From: Chloroflexota bacterium
GTDB taxonomy: Bacteria; Chloroflexota; Anaerolineae; Anaerolineales; UBA11579
Assembly: GCA_019456165.1 (NCBI GenBank)
Contig: VRUJ01000002.1
Location: 1 to 64,000 of the forward strand
Reading direction: 5' to 3'
DNA length: 64,000 nt
The notes beneath the pieces were generated by a model, which saw only the letters and a program-made list of their open reading frames with translations, made no database searches and was not told the origin of the DNA. Position numbers and translations under genes: made by a program. Every line of letters starts with the position of its first letter. Position 1 is the first letter of the stretch. Below are positions 44,679 through 53,514 of this stretch, piece by piece.

Positions 44679-46070
44679 ATGGATTGGAAAGGTAAACGCG
44701 TGTTAGCTATCGGGATTGCCCGTCAAGGGATCGCTTTAGCTAGTTATTTAAGCAAGCATGGGGCGCAGGTTGTGCTTAATGACCAGCGTCCTGCAGAAGC
44801 TTTTAAAGAAGAGCAGAACGCTCTGGCGGAAGCAAACGCTGAATGGGTATTTAGTGGTCACCCCCTCAGTGTATTAGATGGCGTAGACATGGTTTTTCCT
44901 TCTGGTGGCGTACCGCTAAATCTTCCCCTGGTGACCGAGGCTTTGAAGAAAGGGATTCCGCTTTCCAACGATTCACAAGTATTCTTGGAAGCTGCGCCCT
45001 GTAAAGTCGTGGGAATAACCGGTTCAGCTGGCAAAACAACTACCACTTCTTTGGTGGGGCGGATTGGTCAAGCAGTAGTAGATGCGCATAGCCAAAACAG
45101 TTTTCCTAAAGTTTGGGTTGGCGGCAATATTGGATTACCCCTGATCGCACATGTTGATGAGATGCATCCGGATGATTTGGCCATCCTGGAGCTTTCCAGC
45201 TTTCAACTTGACCTAATGACAAAATCCCCGGATGTGGCTGCTATCCTAAATATTACCCCCAATCACCTAGATCGGCATAGAACAATGCAAGCATACACAC
45301 ACGCAAAGGCGAGAATCCTGGAATACCAATCCAATGACGACGTGACAGTATTGGGGCGGGAGGATTCAGGTGCTTGGGACCTGGCTCATAAGGTTTCTGG
45401 ACGTCTTTTATCTTTCGGAAAAAGTGAATTGAATAAAGGTCAATTAGGCACTTTTGTACGTGGAGATTCTGTTTGGTTGAAGGATGAATCTGCAGAAACA
45501 AAAGTCATACCCATTAATAAAATTAATCTGCTGGGTGAACACAATCTTTTGAACGTTTTAGCTGCATGTGCCATCGCAGCCGCGGTAAATCTACCTCTTG
45601 ATGCCATGCGGGAAGGGATCGAGGCATTTACTGGCATACCTCACCGTTTGGAATTTGTAAGACTCCGGGATGGAGTGCAATGGTACAACGACTCGATTGC
45701 AACCGCTCCAGAAAGAACTATTGCTGCGATAAAATCTTTCGATTCAGCGTTGGTTCTTTTAGCGGGTGGCAGGGATAAAGATCTGCCCTGGGAAGATTTT
45801 GCTGCCCAAGTTAGAAAAAGGGTAGATCATCTAATTGTTTTTGGTGAGGCGGTTGACATCATCCTGGGAGCGGTTGGTGAGGTTTCACCAATTGAAAGAC
45901 CATACACTATCACAGCCTGTGAAGGTCTCAAGCAGGCCGTGCAGACCGCCGCAGAAATTTCGGAAACAGGTGATGTGGTTTTATTGGCTCCGGGGGGTAC
46001 AAGTTTTGACGAATTTTACGATTTTGAAGAGCGCGGCGAGAAATTTAAAGAATGGGTGATGAAATTATGA
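44679..46070 (+). CDS. murD: UDP-MurNAc-L-Ala:D-Glu ligase MurD
   Basis: 463 residues from ATG 44679; the frame opens earlier within mraY but homology begins MDWKGKRVLAIGIARQGI. Adds D-Glu to UDP-MurNAc-L-Ala. ATP loop GSAGKTTTTSLVG (about 119-131), ILNITPNHLDRH and the C-domain VQWYNDSIATAPERTIAAI plus LLAGGRDKDLPW are diagnostic. Ends in an ATGA overlap with ftsW. Confidence 0.96.
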   Translation: MDWKGKRVLAIGIARQGIALASYLSKHGAQVVLNDQRPAEAFKEEQNALAEANAEWVFSGHPLSVLDGVDMVFPSGGVPLNLPLVTEALKKGIPLSNDSQVFLEAAPCKVVGITGSAGKTTTTSLVGRIGQAVVDAHSQNSFPKVWVGGNIGLPLIAHVDEMHPDDLAILELSSFQLDLMTKSPDVAAILNITPNHLDRHRTMQAYTHAKARILEYQSNDDVTVLGREDSGAWDLAHKVSGRLLSFGKSELNKGQLGTFVRGDSVWLKDESAETKVIPINKINLLGEHNLLNVLAACAIAAAVNLPLDAMREGIEAFTGIPHRLEFVRLRDGVQWYNDSIATAPERTIAAIKSFDSALVLLAGGRDKDLPWEDFAAQVRKRVDHLIVFGEAVDIILGAVGEVSPIERPYTITACEGLKQAVQTAAEISETGDVVLLAPGGTSFDEFYDFEERGEKFKEWVMKL

Positions 46071-47308
46071 TTAAAACCAATAACCGAAGAAGTAACTCAC
46101 CAAGGTCATCACAATACTTAGGCATAGACGTTCCTCTCCTGTTGGTGACCATTACATTGATGATTTTTGGAATGCTGATGATGTATTCTGCGAGTTGGGA
46201 TTTTTCTTGGTGGATCTACGATTCACCCACAAAAATATTTACCCGTCAGTTAGCTTGGTTAGGTATTGGAATAGTTGCAGCAATAACTGCGGCCCGGATG
46301 GATTACCATCATTGGCGCCGTTTAGCTGTACCCGCGATGGTCGCCACGATTGGCGGCCTATTAGCAGTTTTAGTGATCAATGAATCGCGGCACGGGGCAA
46401 CACGGACGGTGTTTGAAGGCTCTTTCATGCCCTCTGAGGCAGCTAAACTTGTTACCGTTATATATCTTAGCGTATGGTTATATTCTAAACGCAACCAATT
46501 GAGTAAAGTGAAATTTGGCCTACTTCCACTGGCTCTCATGATTGGTCTAATTGGAGGATTAATCATGGCCCAACCGGATTTGAGCGCCGCGGCCACAATA
46601 GTTTTTTTGGGTGGTATGCTGTTTTTCTTGGCAGGGGGTGATTTACGCCAGATAGCTATGTTACTTATCGTGGCTGTTTTGTTTGGCTGGGTGGTAGTCC
46701 AGATTCACCCTACAGGAAGTAAACGTATTGCTGATTATTTGGAGGGAATTAGAGATCCAACCCAAGCATCTTACCATGTTCTCCGATCCTTTGAAGCCTT
46801 CATTAAAGGCGGTTTTTTTGGAGTCGGCATTGGTCTCGCAGATACCAAATATACCGGTCTGCCTGTACCGCCGACTGATAGTATTTTTGCTGTGATAGGA
46901 GAAGAAACTGGTTTAGTTGGTACCCTCGGTCTCTTGGTACTGTTTGGCTTGTTTGTTTGGCGGGGTTTGATCATTGCTCGCCGTGCTCCAGATACGTTTG
47001 GGGCACTATTGGCTGCAGGGTTGTCTTTATGGATTGTGGTTGAGGCTTTCATTAACATGGCAGTAATGATCGGTTTGCTTCCCTTTGCAGGTAATGCCTT
47101 GCCCTTCATGAGCGCGGGTGGTTCGAACCTTGTCGTTACAATGACCGCGGTTGGAATATTGATGAATATAGCTCGATTATCAAGAGATGAAGAGTCAGCG
47201 GAATTAATTTACAAGAATGGAAGGAATGAGGATGCGGCTTATGATTTGCGCCGGAGCAAGCGGGGGAGGCGTATATCCCGCTCTCGCCGTACTGCAGGCG
47301 CTCGGTAA
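46067..47308 (+). CDS. ftsW: SEDS-family septal glycosyltransferase FtsW
   Basis: 413 residues from ATG 46067, four-base overlap with murD. About ten TM segments. SEDS motifs: the MYSASWDFSWW region of TM1, the large periplasmic loop, and GLLPFAGNALPFMSAGGSNLV near the end, with FAVIGEETGLVGTLGLL. Polymerises lipid II with its partner PBP. The last 30 residues (NGRNEDAAYDLRRSKRGRRI and on) form a highly basic cytoplasmic tail encoded by bases that also encode the start of murG. Confidence 0.95.
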   Translation: MIKTNNRRSNSPRSSQYLGIDVPLLLVTITLMIFGMLMMYSASWDFSWWIYDSPTKIFTRQLAWLGIGIVAAITAARMDYHHWRRLAVPAMVATIGGLLAVLVINESRHGATRTVFEGSFMPSEAAKLVTVIYLSVWLYSKRNQLSKVKFGLLPLALMIGLIGGLIMAQPDLSAAATIVFLGGMLFFLAGGDLRQIAMLLIVAVLFGWVVVQIHPTGSKRIADYLEGIRDPTQASYHVLRSFEAFIKGGFFGVGIGLADTKYTGLPVPPTDSIFAVIGEETGLVGTLGLLVLFGLFVWRGLIIARRAPDTFGALLAAGLSLWIVVEAFINMAVMIGLLPFAGNALPFMSAGGSNLVVTMTAVGILMNIARLSRDEESAELIYKNGRNEDAAYDLRRSKRGRRISRSRRTAGAR

Positions 47309-48338
47309 GGATGCTGAGCAGGTCCTGTGGGTTGGCGGTGAAGGTGGTATGGAGGCAGATTTGGTAGCCCGAGCTGGAGTGCCATATAAAGCAGTCCCGG
47401 CAGGTGCAGTGCACGGTGTGGGGTTAAAAGCCTTGCCCGGTCTTTGGCGTTTAGGTCGCGGATTTTTAGCTGCTCGCAAATTGCTCCGTCAATTTCAGCC
47501 CAATGTGCTGTTTTTCACTGGTGGCTTTGTGGCTATTCCGACTGGTTTGGCAGGTAGAAATGTACCGACGCTGCTCTTCGTCCCAGATTTTGAACCTGGC
47601 CTAGCGCTCAAAGTAGTATCCCGCTTTGCCGACCGGATTGCAGTAAGTACGCAAGAATCAGAAAAATTCTTTAGCTCAAATAAAAAGGTAAGTTTTACCG
47701 GTTACCCCGTTCGAAGAGAACTTCAAGAATATGATAAGCAGAGAGCTGATCAAACTTTGAATCTTTCCCCAGATATGCCTACCTTACTCGTTTTTGGTGG
47801 CAGTAAAGGAGCGCGCTCATTAAACCAAGCCTTAGCCGCTATTCTGCCTCAATTATTGCCCGAGATGCAGGTAGTACACATCAGTGGAACGCTAACATGG
47901 CCTGATGTGCAAGCCTCCGTTGACTCTTTACCTCCGAATTTAGCAGCTAATTACCACCCATACCCCTACCTCCATGAGGAAATGGGTGCAGCCCTGGCTG
48001 CTGCTGATTTGGTAGTTTCACGGGCAGGGGCTTCTTCATTGGGTGAATTTCCACTCTTTAGCCTGCCTTCGGTTTTAGTGCCGTATCCGCATGCTTGGCG
48101 TTATCAGAGATTAAACGCAAGCTTCCTAAGTGAACGTGGGGCTGCGGTCATGCTGCGGGATGAAGATTTGGGCGAGCACTTGTTGGGTACATTGATTGAT
48201 CTAATGCGCAATACAAAAAAACGTTCCGAGATGCGAACAGCCCTGCAAGCGCTAAAAAAACCAGGAGCCGCGGACTCGATTGCAGATTTACTCCGTGAGT
48301 TGGTCGCGCAGTCTGCCGGACGAGGAAATTACTCATGA
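47232..48338 (+). CDS. murG: UDP-GlcNAc:lipid I N-acetylglucosaminyltransferase MurG
   Basis: 368 residues from ATG 47232 (MRLMICAGASGGGVYPALAV); in-frame ATGs also at 47217, 47226 and 47241, with GGAAGG seven nt before 47232. GT-B fold enzyme making lipid II. Gly-rich loop ASGGGVYPALA (variant of GGTGGHxxPA), a second loop LLVFGGSKGARSLN, and the donor-binding SRAGASSLGEFPLF are present. At least 77 bp of the 5' end, including the catalytic N-terminal loop, lie within ftsW in another frame. Confidence 0.94.
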   Translation: MRLMICAGASGGGVYPALAVLQALGKDAEQVLWVGGEGGMEADLVARAGVPYKAVPAGAVHGVGLKALPGLWRLGRGFLAARKLLRQFQPNVLFFTGGFVAIPTGLAGRNVPTLLFVPDFEPGLALKVVSRFADRIAVSTQESEKFFSSNKKVSFTGYPVRRELQEYDKQRADQTLNLSPDMPTLLVFGGSKGARSLNQALAAILPQLLPEMQVVHISGTLTWPDVQASVDSLPPNLAANYHPYPYLHEEMGAALAAADLVVSRAGASSLGEFPLFSLPSVLVPYPHAWRYQRLNASFLSERGAAVMLRDEDLGEHLLGTLIDLMRNTKKRSEMRTALQALKKPGAADSIADLLRELVAQSAGRGNYS

Positions 48339-48889
48339 TTTCTATAGGCTTTGTGTTTTGGATGTTCGTTGTCCTTGGAGCAATCATCGGGACCCTGCGC
48401 GGTTGGGCAAAAGAACTCTTAGTCTCCTTTAGTGTAATTCTCGCCATTTTTATCATTACGGTATTAGAGACTTACATCGGTTTTATTGCTGGATTTTATG
48501 AAACAGGTGGCCCAGTTACGATTTTCTGGACCCGCACCACAATAATCTTATTAATGGCTTTCTTTGGATACCAGACACCGAATATCAAACTCCTGGCAAA
48601 GGGGGCTGTGCGTGACAAGTTGCAAGATTCATTGTTAGGTTTTGTGCTTGGCGGAATTAATGGCTACCTGATTATTGGATCTATTTGGGCATATATGCAT
48701 TGGACGAACTATCCATTTAGCTTTGTGATCTCACCAGAGAGTCCTCAAGTGCAAAGTGTTTTGGATCCCACAGCTGTAGAATCCACTTTACAACTGATCA
48801 AATATCTGCCGCCAGTTTGGCTGACCGCCCCCGGAATTTATTTCGCAGTGGCCGTGGCTTTCACATTTGTGGTAATTGTATTTATCTGA
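48335..48889 (+). CDS. CvpA-like integral membrane protein
   Basis: 184 residues with four to five hydrophobic segments and the CvpA-type pattern at the start (FVFWMFVVLGAIIGTLRGWAKELLVSFSVI), RTTIILLMAFFGYQ and SLLGFVLGGINGYLIIGSIW. CvpA-family proteins are membrane proteins of unclear role, named for colicin V production. It overlaps murG by 4 nt and murC by 1 nt (TGATG), so it is an integral part of the dcw operon here, which is unusual. Confidence 0.75.
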   Translation: MISIGFVFWMFVVLGAIIGTLRGWAKELLVSFSVILAIFIITVLETYIGFIAGFYETGGPVTIFWTRTTIILLMAFFGYQTPNIKLLAKGAVRDKLQDSLLGFVLGGINGYLIIGSIWAYMHWTNYPFSFVISPESPQVQSVLDPTAVESTLQLIKYLPPVWLTAPGIYFAVAVAFTFVVIVFI

Positions 48890-50283
48890 TGACTAAAGAC
48901 GCGAAGCATACACATTTCATCGGTATCGGAGGGGCAGGGCTTTCTGCGATTGCGCGCGTCCTGCTTGAGCGCGGCCAAAAAGTTAGCGGTTCGGACCGCA
49001 CAAACTCCGAATTGACGGATAGCTTGCGTGATGCCGGAGCACAAATATTCATCGGACATTCAGCGGAGAATATTGCAGGAGCTGATTTGGTTATCCGCTC
49101 ATCGGCGGTCCCGGAGAATAATATGGAAGTACTTGCTGCTCAAACAAGCGGGATTCCAATAAAGAAACGCGTTGAATATATGGAAGAGTTGTTAGCAGAC
49201 AAAAAGACAATAGCCGTAGCCGGGTCACATGGTAAGACTACGACGACTGCGATGATCTCTTGGATGCTCAGTTCCCTCGATGAAAATCCGGGGTTCATTG
49301 TAGGTGGAATGATCGCAAATTTAGGTGTGAATGCACGCGCAGGCTTAGGAAAAAGTTTCGTAATTGAAGCGGATGAGTATGATCATATGTTTTTGGGTTT
49401 GAATCCCTCTATCGCAGTGGTCACGAATGTGGAATATGACCACCCTGATTTCTTTGCTGCGCCAGAAGATTTCACCCAGGCGTTCCGGAATTTTGTGGCC
49501 CGATTGATTCCTGATGGAGTTTTGGTTGTGGGGGTAGATGACGTTGGTGCAAATGCGCTTGGCAAAGAAGCAGCTGCCTCAGGAAAAAGAGTGTTGACTT
49601 TTGGGTTTGTCCATAAGGCCGATTACTCGGCACAGAATTTGAAAAGCCTACCTGGCAGCGGATACAGCTTTGATGTCTATCACGGAACAGAGCGGCAGGT
49701 TCATCTTTCTTTACACATTCCAGGAAAACACAATGTTTTGAATGCGTTGGCTGCCTTGGTTGTGGGTGATTTGCTTGAACTTTCTTTGACAGCATGCGCT
49801 CAAGCTTTGGAAGATTTCCGGGGGGTGGGCCGGCGGTTTGAAATCATCGGACAGGCTGCTGGGATCACGATTGTGGACGATTATGCCCACCACCCCTCAG
49901 AAATTCGAGCCACCATAGCAGCTGCACGAGAGTATTTTCCGGAGAGTACTTTGTGGGTAGTTTGGCAGCCGCATACATATTCCCGCACTCGAGAGCTGCT
50001 TTCCGATTATGCTGCCTCGTTCCAATCTGCCGACCGGGTGATGATAACGCCAGTATTCGCCGCGCGTGAAACCCAACCAGAGGATTTCTCTCACCAAGAG
50101 TTGCACGCAGCAATTAAACACCCAGATGTTGAATTTATGGCTGGCTTGACTGAGACCGCTGATTTTCTTTTAACCAGATTGACTGCGGATGATGTGTTGT
50201 TAGTTCTCTCGGCTGGAGATGCAGTCAAGCTTAGCCGCCAAGTTTTATCCGAGTTAAAAATGAAGGAGGAACAACATGCTTGA
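48889..50283 (+). CDS. murC: UDP-MurNAc:L-alanine ligase MurC
   Basis: 464 residues from ATG 48889 (TGATG junction). Adds L-Ala to UDP-MurNAc. The N-domain GIGGAGLSAIARVL, ATP loop VAGSHGKTTTTAMIS (about 106-120) and IEADEYDHMFL, then IVDDYAHHPSEIRATI in the C-domain, are canonical MurC. Its stop overlaps the next small ORF by 8 nt. Confidence 0.96.
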   Translation: MTKDAKHTHFIGIGGAGLSAIARVLLERGQKVSGSDRTNSELTDSLRDAGAQIFIGHSAENIAGADLVIRSSAVPENNMEVLAAQTSGIPIKKRVEYMEELLADKKTIAVAGSHGKTTTTAMISWMLSSLDENPGFIVGGMIANLGVNARAGLGKSFVIEADEYDHMFLGLNPSIAVVTNVEYDHPDFFAAPEDFTQAFRNFVARLIPDGVLVVGVDDVGANALGKEAAASGKRVLTFGFVHKADYSAQNLKSLPGSGYSFDVYHGTERQVHLSLHIPGKHNVLNALAALVVGDLLELSLTACAQALEDFRGVGRRFEIIGQAAGITIVDDYAHHPSEIRATIAAAREYFPESTLWVVWQPHTYSRTRELLSDYAASFQSADRVMITPVFAARETQPEDFSHQELHAAIKHPDVEFMAGLTETADFLLTRLTADDVLLVLSAGDAVKLSRQVLSELKMKEEQHA

Positions 50284-50458
50284 TACTAAAACTAAATTCA
50301 TACTTGACGCGATCATAAAGGATGATATTAATAATTTTTCGATTATCACACCTGAAGGTGAAGAAGTGCAAATAAAGCCGCCGGAGGAACATGTGAATAT
50401 TGAAAATTGTTCAAAGGAAATCCTTGAGCGTATTAAGGAACGAGTGAAAAGGATCTGA
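50276..50458 (+). CDS. 60-aa protein of unknown function between murC and murB
   Basis: MLDTKTKFILDAIIKDDINN at the start, acidic overall, ending in a predicted amphipathic helix (CSKEILERIKERVKRI); the centre is IITPEGEEVQIKPPEEH. No domain is recognised. Coding status is supported by AAGGAGG seven nt before the ATG, an 8-nt overlap with murC and a TGATG junction with murB, i.e. coupling on both sides. It could be a small adaptor or division factor; that is a guess. Confidence 0.75.
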   Translation: MLDTKTKFILDAIIKDDINNFSIITPEGEEVQIKPPEEHVNIENCSKEILERIKERVKRI

Positions 50459-51393
50459 TGGACGTGATGGCTCATCTTCTCCCGATTAAAGAACTGCGTG
50501 CTGCATTTAAAGATAGGCTCTTGGAGGCTGTGCCTTTGGCTCCTTACACCTCCGCGCGCATTGGCGGATCTGCTGAAGCGCTAATAGTGGTCCATAATGC
50601 GGACGAGTTGGCGGATACTGCGCTTCATTTATGGGAGATCGGGATTGAATTTGTTATCTTAGGGGGTGGGTCTAACGTGTTAGTGAGCGATAGCGGTATT
50701 CAGGGTTTGGTGTTATTGAACAAAGCTCGCAAAGTGCGTTTCAATGAAACTTCCGAACCCCCAAGCGTCTATGCCGAATCTGGCATAAATTTTGGCGCCC
50801 TTGCCCGCCAGGCTGCCCAAAAAGAATTTTCCGGTTTGGAATGGGCAGCCGGGATACCCGGTACGCTGGGTGGTGCGGTCTTCGGCAATGCTGGTGCGCA
50901 TGGTGGAGATATGTACGGGTGTTTGAAAGTGGCAGAAATCTTGCATCGTGAAAAAGGTAAACAGACCTGGTCGTTGGACGACTTGGATTTCACCTATCGC
51001 AGCAGCGCGCTCAAAAACAAAGCTGGGCAAGCGCTCGTTCTATCGGCGACATTATTGTTGGCCCGCGAGAAACCAGAGATCATCGAGGAGAAAATGAAAA
51101 AGAATCTTAAACACCGGCGGAAAACACAACCCCCGGGGGCCAGTATGGGTTCAATGTTCAAAAACCCGTTGGGTGATTATGCAGGACGCTTGATTGATGC
51201 CGCAGGATTAAAAGGAAAACAAATAGGCGCTGCGCAGATCAGCCCACTACATGGTAACTTTTTCATCAACCAGGGAGAAGCCAGTGCTTCAGATGTTAAG
51301 GCGTTAATTGATTTAGCTCAAAAAACAGTTGCAGACCAATTTGGTGTAAATCTTGAATTGGAGATTGAATTGATCGGAGAATGGAATTCATAA
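50458..51393 (+). CDS. murB: UDP-N-acetylenolpyruvoylglucosamine reductase MurB
   Basis: 311 residues from ATG 50458 (next in-frame ATG at 50467). NADPH/FAD enzyme making UDP-MurNAc. FAD-binding signatures are FVILGGGSNVLVSDSGI and AAGIPGTLGGAVFGNAGAHG; FTYRSSALKNK and GSMFKNPLGDYAGRLIDAAG carry catalytic and FAD contacts of the type I/II family. Coupled to the upstream small ORF. Confidence 0.95.
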   Translation: MDVMAHLLPIKELRAAFKDRLLEAVPLAPYTSARIGGSAEALIVVHNADELADTALHLWEIGIEFVILGGGSNVLVSDSGIQGLVLLNKARKVRFNETSEPPSVYAESGINFGALARQAAQKEFSGLEWAAGIPGTLGGAVFGNAGAHGGDMYGCLKVAEILHREKGKQTWSLDDLDFTYRSSALKNKAGQALVLSATLLLAREKPEIIEEKMKKNLKHRRKTQPPGASMGSMFKNPLGDYAGRLIDAAGLKGKQIGAAQISPLHGNFFINQGEASASDVKALIDLAQKTVADQFGVNLELEIELIGEWNS

Positions 51394-51417
51394 AGCCCAT
51401 TTAATTGGTATTGAAGC

Positions 51418-52542
51418 ATGTCAGATGATAAGAAATTAAACGTTGGAGTTATATTCGGAGGCCGCTCTGGAGAGCATGCAATTTCTTTAATGTCGGCGCG
51501 ATTTATCCTCAGCACTCTGGACCAGCGTAAATACAACTTGACCCAAATCGGAATCAGTCTCCAAGGGGATTGGTTGGTGGGTGAAGATGTCTTGGAAGCC
51601 TTGATCAGTAAAAATACCAGCCAATTATCTGGAGCGACTTTACTTCCGGACCCGTCACGCTCAGGTTTGCGAGAAATAAAAACCACAGAACAAGGTGAAG
51701 TATTAGAGCAAATGGTTGATCTAGATGTGCTCTTCCCTGTACTGCATGGCACCTTCGGAGAAGATGGCACCTTGCAAGGACTGTTCGAGATGGCAGAGGT
51801 CGCTTACGTTGGAGCGGGTGTTTTGGGGTCATCTCTGGGAATGGATAAAGGTGTGTTTAGCGATGTCATGCGCGCCAATGAAATCCCGATTGTAGAACAG
51901 GTTGTAATCTTACGCGGAAATATTCAAGAAAATATACAAAGCGCCACAGACATTGCTGAACAAGTTGGTGATTATCCCTTATTTACAAAACCTGCTAATC
52001 TGGGATCATCCGTTGGCATCAGTAAAGTCAAGAACCGTTCAGATCTAATTGAGGGGTTGCTCGATGCAGCCCAATATGACCGCCGAGTGGTAGTGCAAAA
52101 AGGCCATAACGTTCATGAGATTGAAGTTGCTGTCATTGGGAATGATCAACCGGAGGTCTCAGTTTGTGGCGAAATTCGCCCAGAAGCTGAGTTCTACAGT
52201 TATGAGGCCAAATATCACGATGATCGCTCCAAGGTAATCATACCCGCGGACATTCCTGAAGAGGTTTCCGATGAAATTCGTAAACTAGCTATCAAGGCCT
52301 TCAAAGCTGTAGACCTGGCCGGACTGGCACGCGTGGATTTCTTTTTAGATAAAGACAGCGGTGAAATTTATTTGAACGAATTAAATACTATGCCTGGCTT
52401 TACCCAGATTAGTATGTTTCCTATGTTGTGGGAAGCCAGCGGTTTATCAAATACCGCCTTATTAGACCGTTTGATTGAACTTGCAATTGAGCGCAAAGCA
52501 GATCGAGATGAAAACAAACGTGAATTTAAGCGGAGCGATTAA
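51418..52542 (+). CDS. ddl: D-alanine-D-alanine ligase
   Basis: 374 residues, ATP-grasp. Makes the D-Ala-D-Ala used by MurF. GVIFGGRSGEHAISLMSAR is the N-terminal signature (GGxSxEhxvS); LFPVLHGTFGEDGTLQGLFE, LFTKPANLGSSVGISKVKN and YLNELNTMPGFTQISMFP complete it. Twenty-four nt after murB; Shine-Dalgarno is weak (TATTGAAGC). Confidence 0.96.
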   Translation: MSDDKKLNVGVIFGGRSGEHAISLMSARFILSTLDQRKYNLTQIGISLQGDWLVGEDVLEALISKNTSQLSGATLLPDPSRSGLREIKTTEQGEVLEQMVDLDVLFPVLHGTFGEDGTLQGLFEMAEVAYVGAGVLGSSLGMDKGVFSDVMRANEIPIVEQVVILRGNIQENIQSATDIAEQVGDYPLFTKPANLGSSVGISKVKNRSDLIEGLLDAAQYDRRVVVQKGHNVHEIEVAVIGNDQPEVSVCGEIRPEAEFYSYEAKYHDDRSKVIIPADIPEEVSDEIRKLAIKAFKAVDLAGLARVDFFLDKDSGEIYLNELNTMPGFTQISMFPMLWEASGLSNTALLDRLIELAIERKADRDENKREFKRSD

Positions 52543-52545
52543 TTG

Positions 52546-53514
52546 ATGACGACAACAAATCAATCGCGTGCTGATTCTGTGCGTGGGCGCCGCCAAAAAG
52601 GGAAACGAAGGAAACCAAAGCGTGTTAAGCAGCGCAGCAAATCCTTGGCGTTCCGCAGCGCTCCACCTACTGTTTCGCGTTCATCCATGGTGCAAACACC
52701 GGGAAGACGCAAGAAGCGCAAAGAATCGCGTCGACGTTTCATTCTTTCTCTACCGACAACTGGAGCGGAAGTGCGATTGCCGGTTGTTCCCGTTATTCCC
52801 GTTGGTTGGCGGTTGATTTCTGGCGCGTTGGTCATCGTCTTGGTAACCGTTATAAACCATCTATTAAGTTCGGTGGATTACCGTGTGAGTGGTATTCAGG
52901 TAGTTGGGGCTGAGAGGCTCAGTGCTCAGGAGATTTACTTAGGCTTAGGACTAACAGAAGCATCCATATTCAGTATCGCGCCTGCGGCTGTGCTGGAGGA
53001 TCTAAATGCTTCCTTCCCAGAGCTTGTGGATGTTTCAGTATCTGTGCAATTTCCAGCGGAAGTTATTATCAACGTTGGAGAAAGACAACCTGTAATTGCC
53101 CTGATCCAATCCGACCGCTCGCTATGGATTGATCTAAACGGTGTTGCTTTTAAACCCCGAGGCGAAATGCAAGGATTAGTGAACCTTCAAGCTATGGATG
53201 ATTTGCCTTCACTTCAAGATGACGAGGATGGAGAATCCAATTTGATGACCCCTGCAATGGTTGAAGCCGTCCTGACCATGAATACGTTTGTCCCTCAAGC
53301 CACAACACTCTTGTACGATTCTCGGCATGGGCTGGGTTGGGTTGATCCAAAAGGATGGCAGGTTTATTTTGGTGACACCCCGGAAAATATGCCATCCAAG
53401 TTGATCATGTATTCGATTGTTGTCCAGGCTCTGGAAGAACGTGGCATAACGCCTGTTTTCATTAGCCTAGAGCATCTGGATGCACCTTATTACAGGTTGG
53501 TACCTGAAGAATGA
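52546..53514 (+). CDS. ftsQ: Cell-division protein FtsQ/DivIB
   Basis: 322 residues from ATG 52546 (a TTG directly before it is in frame). A very basic cytoplasmic N-tail (about 1-85, RRQKGKRRKPKRVKQRSKSL), one TM helix (LISGALVIVLVTVINHLLSS), a POTRA domain (YRVSGIQVVGAERLSAQEIY to VQFPAEVIINVGERQPVIAL) and a beta domain. Position between ddl and ftsA fits. It overlaps ftsA by 4 nt. The basic tail is longer than in Escherichia coli FtsQ. Confidence 0.92.
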   Translation: MTTTNQSRADSVRGRRQKGKRRKPKRVKQRSKSLAFRSAPPTVSRSSMVQTPGRRKKRKESRRRFILSLPTTGAEVRLPVVPVIPVGWRLISGALVIVLVTVINHLLSSVDYRVSGIQVVGAERLSAQEIYLGLGLTEASIFSIAPAAVLEDLNASFPELVDVSVSVQFPAEVIINVGERQPVIALIQSDRSLWIDLNGVAFKPRGEMQGLVNLQAMDDLPSLQDDEDGESNLMTPAMVEAVLTMNTFVPQATTLLYDSRHGLGWVDPKGWQVYFGDTPENMPSKLIMYSIVVQALEERGITPVFISLEHLDAPYYRLVPEE

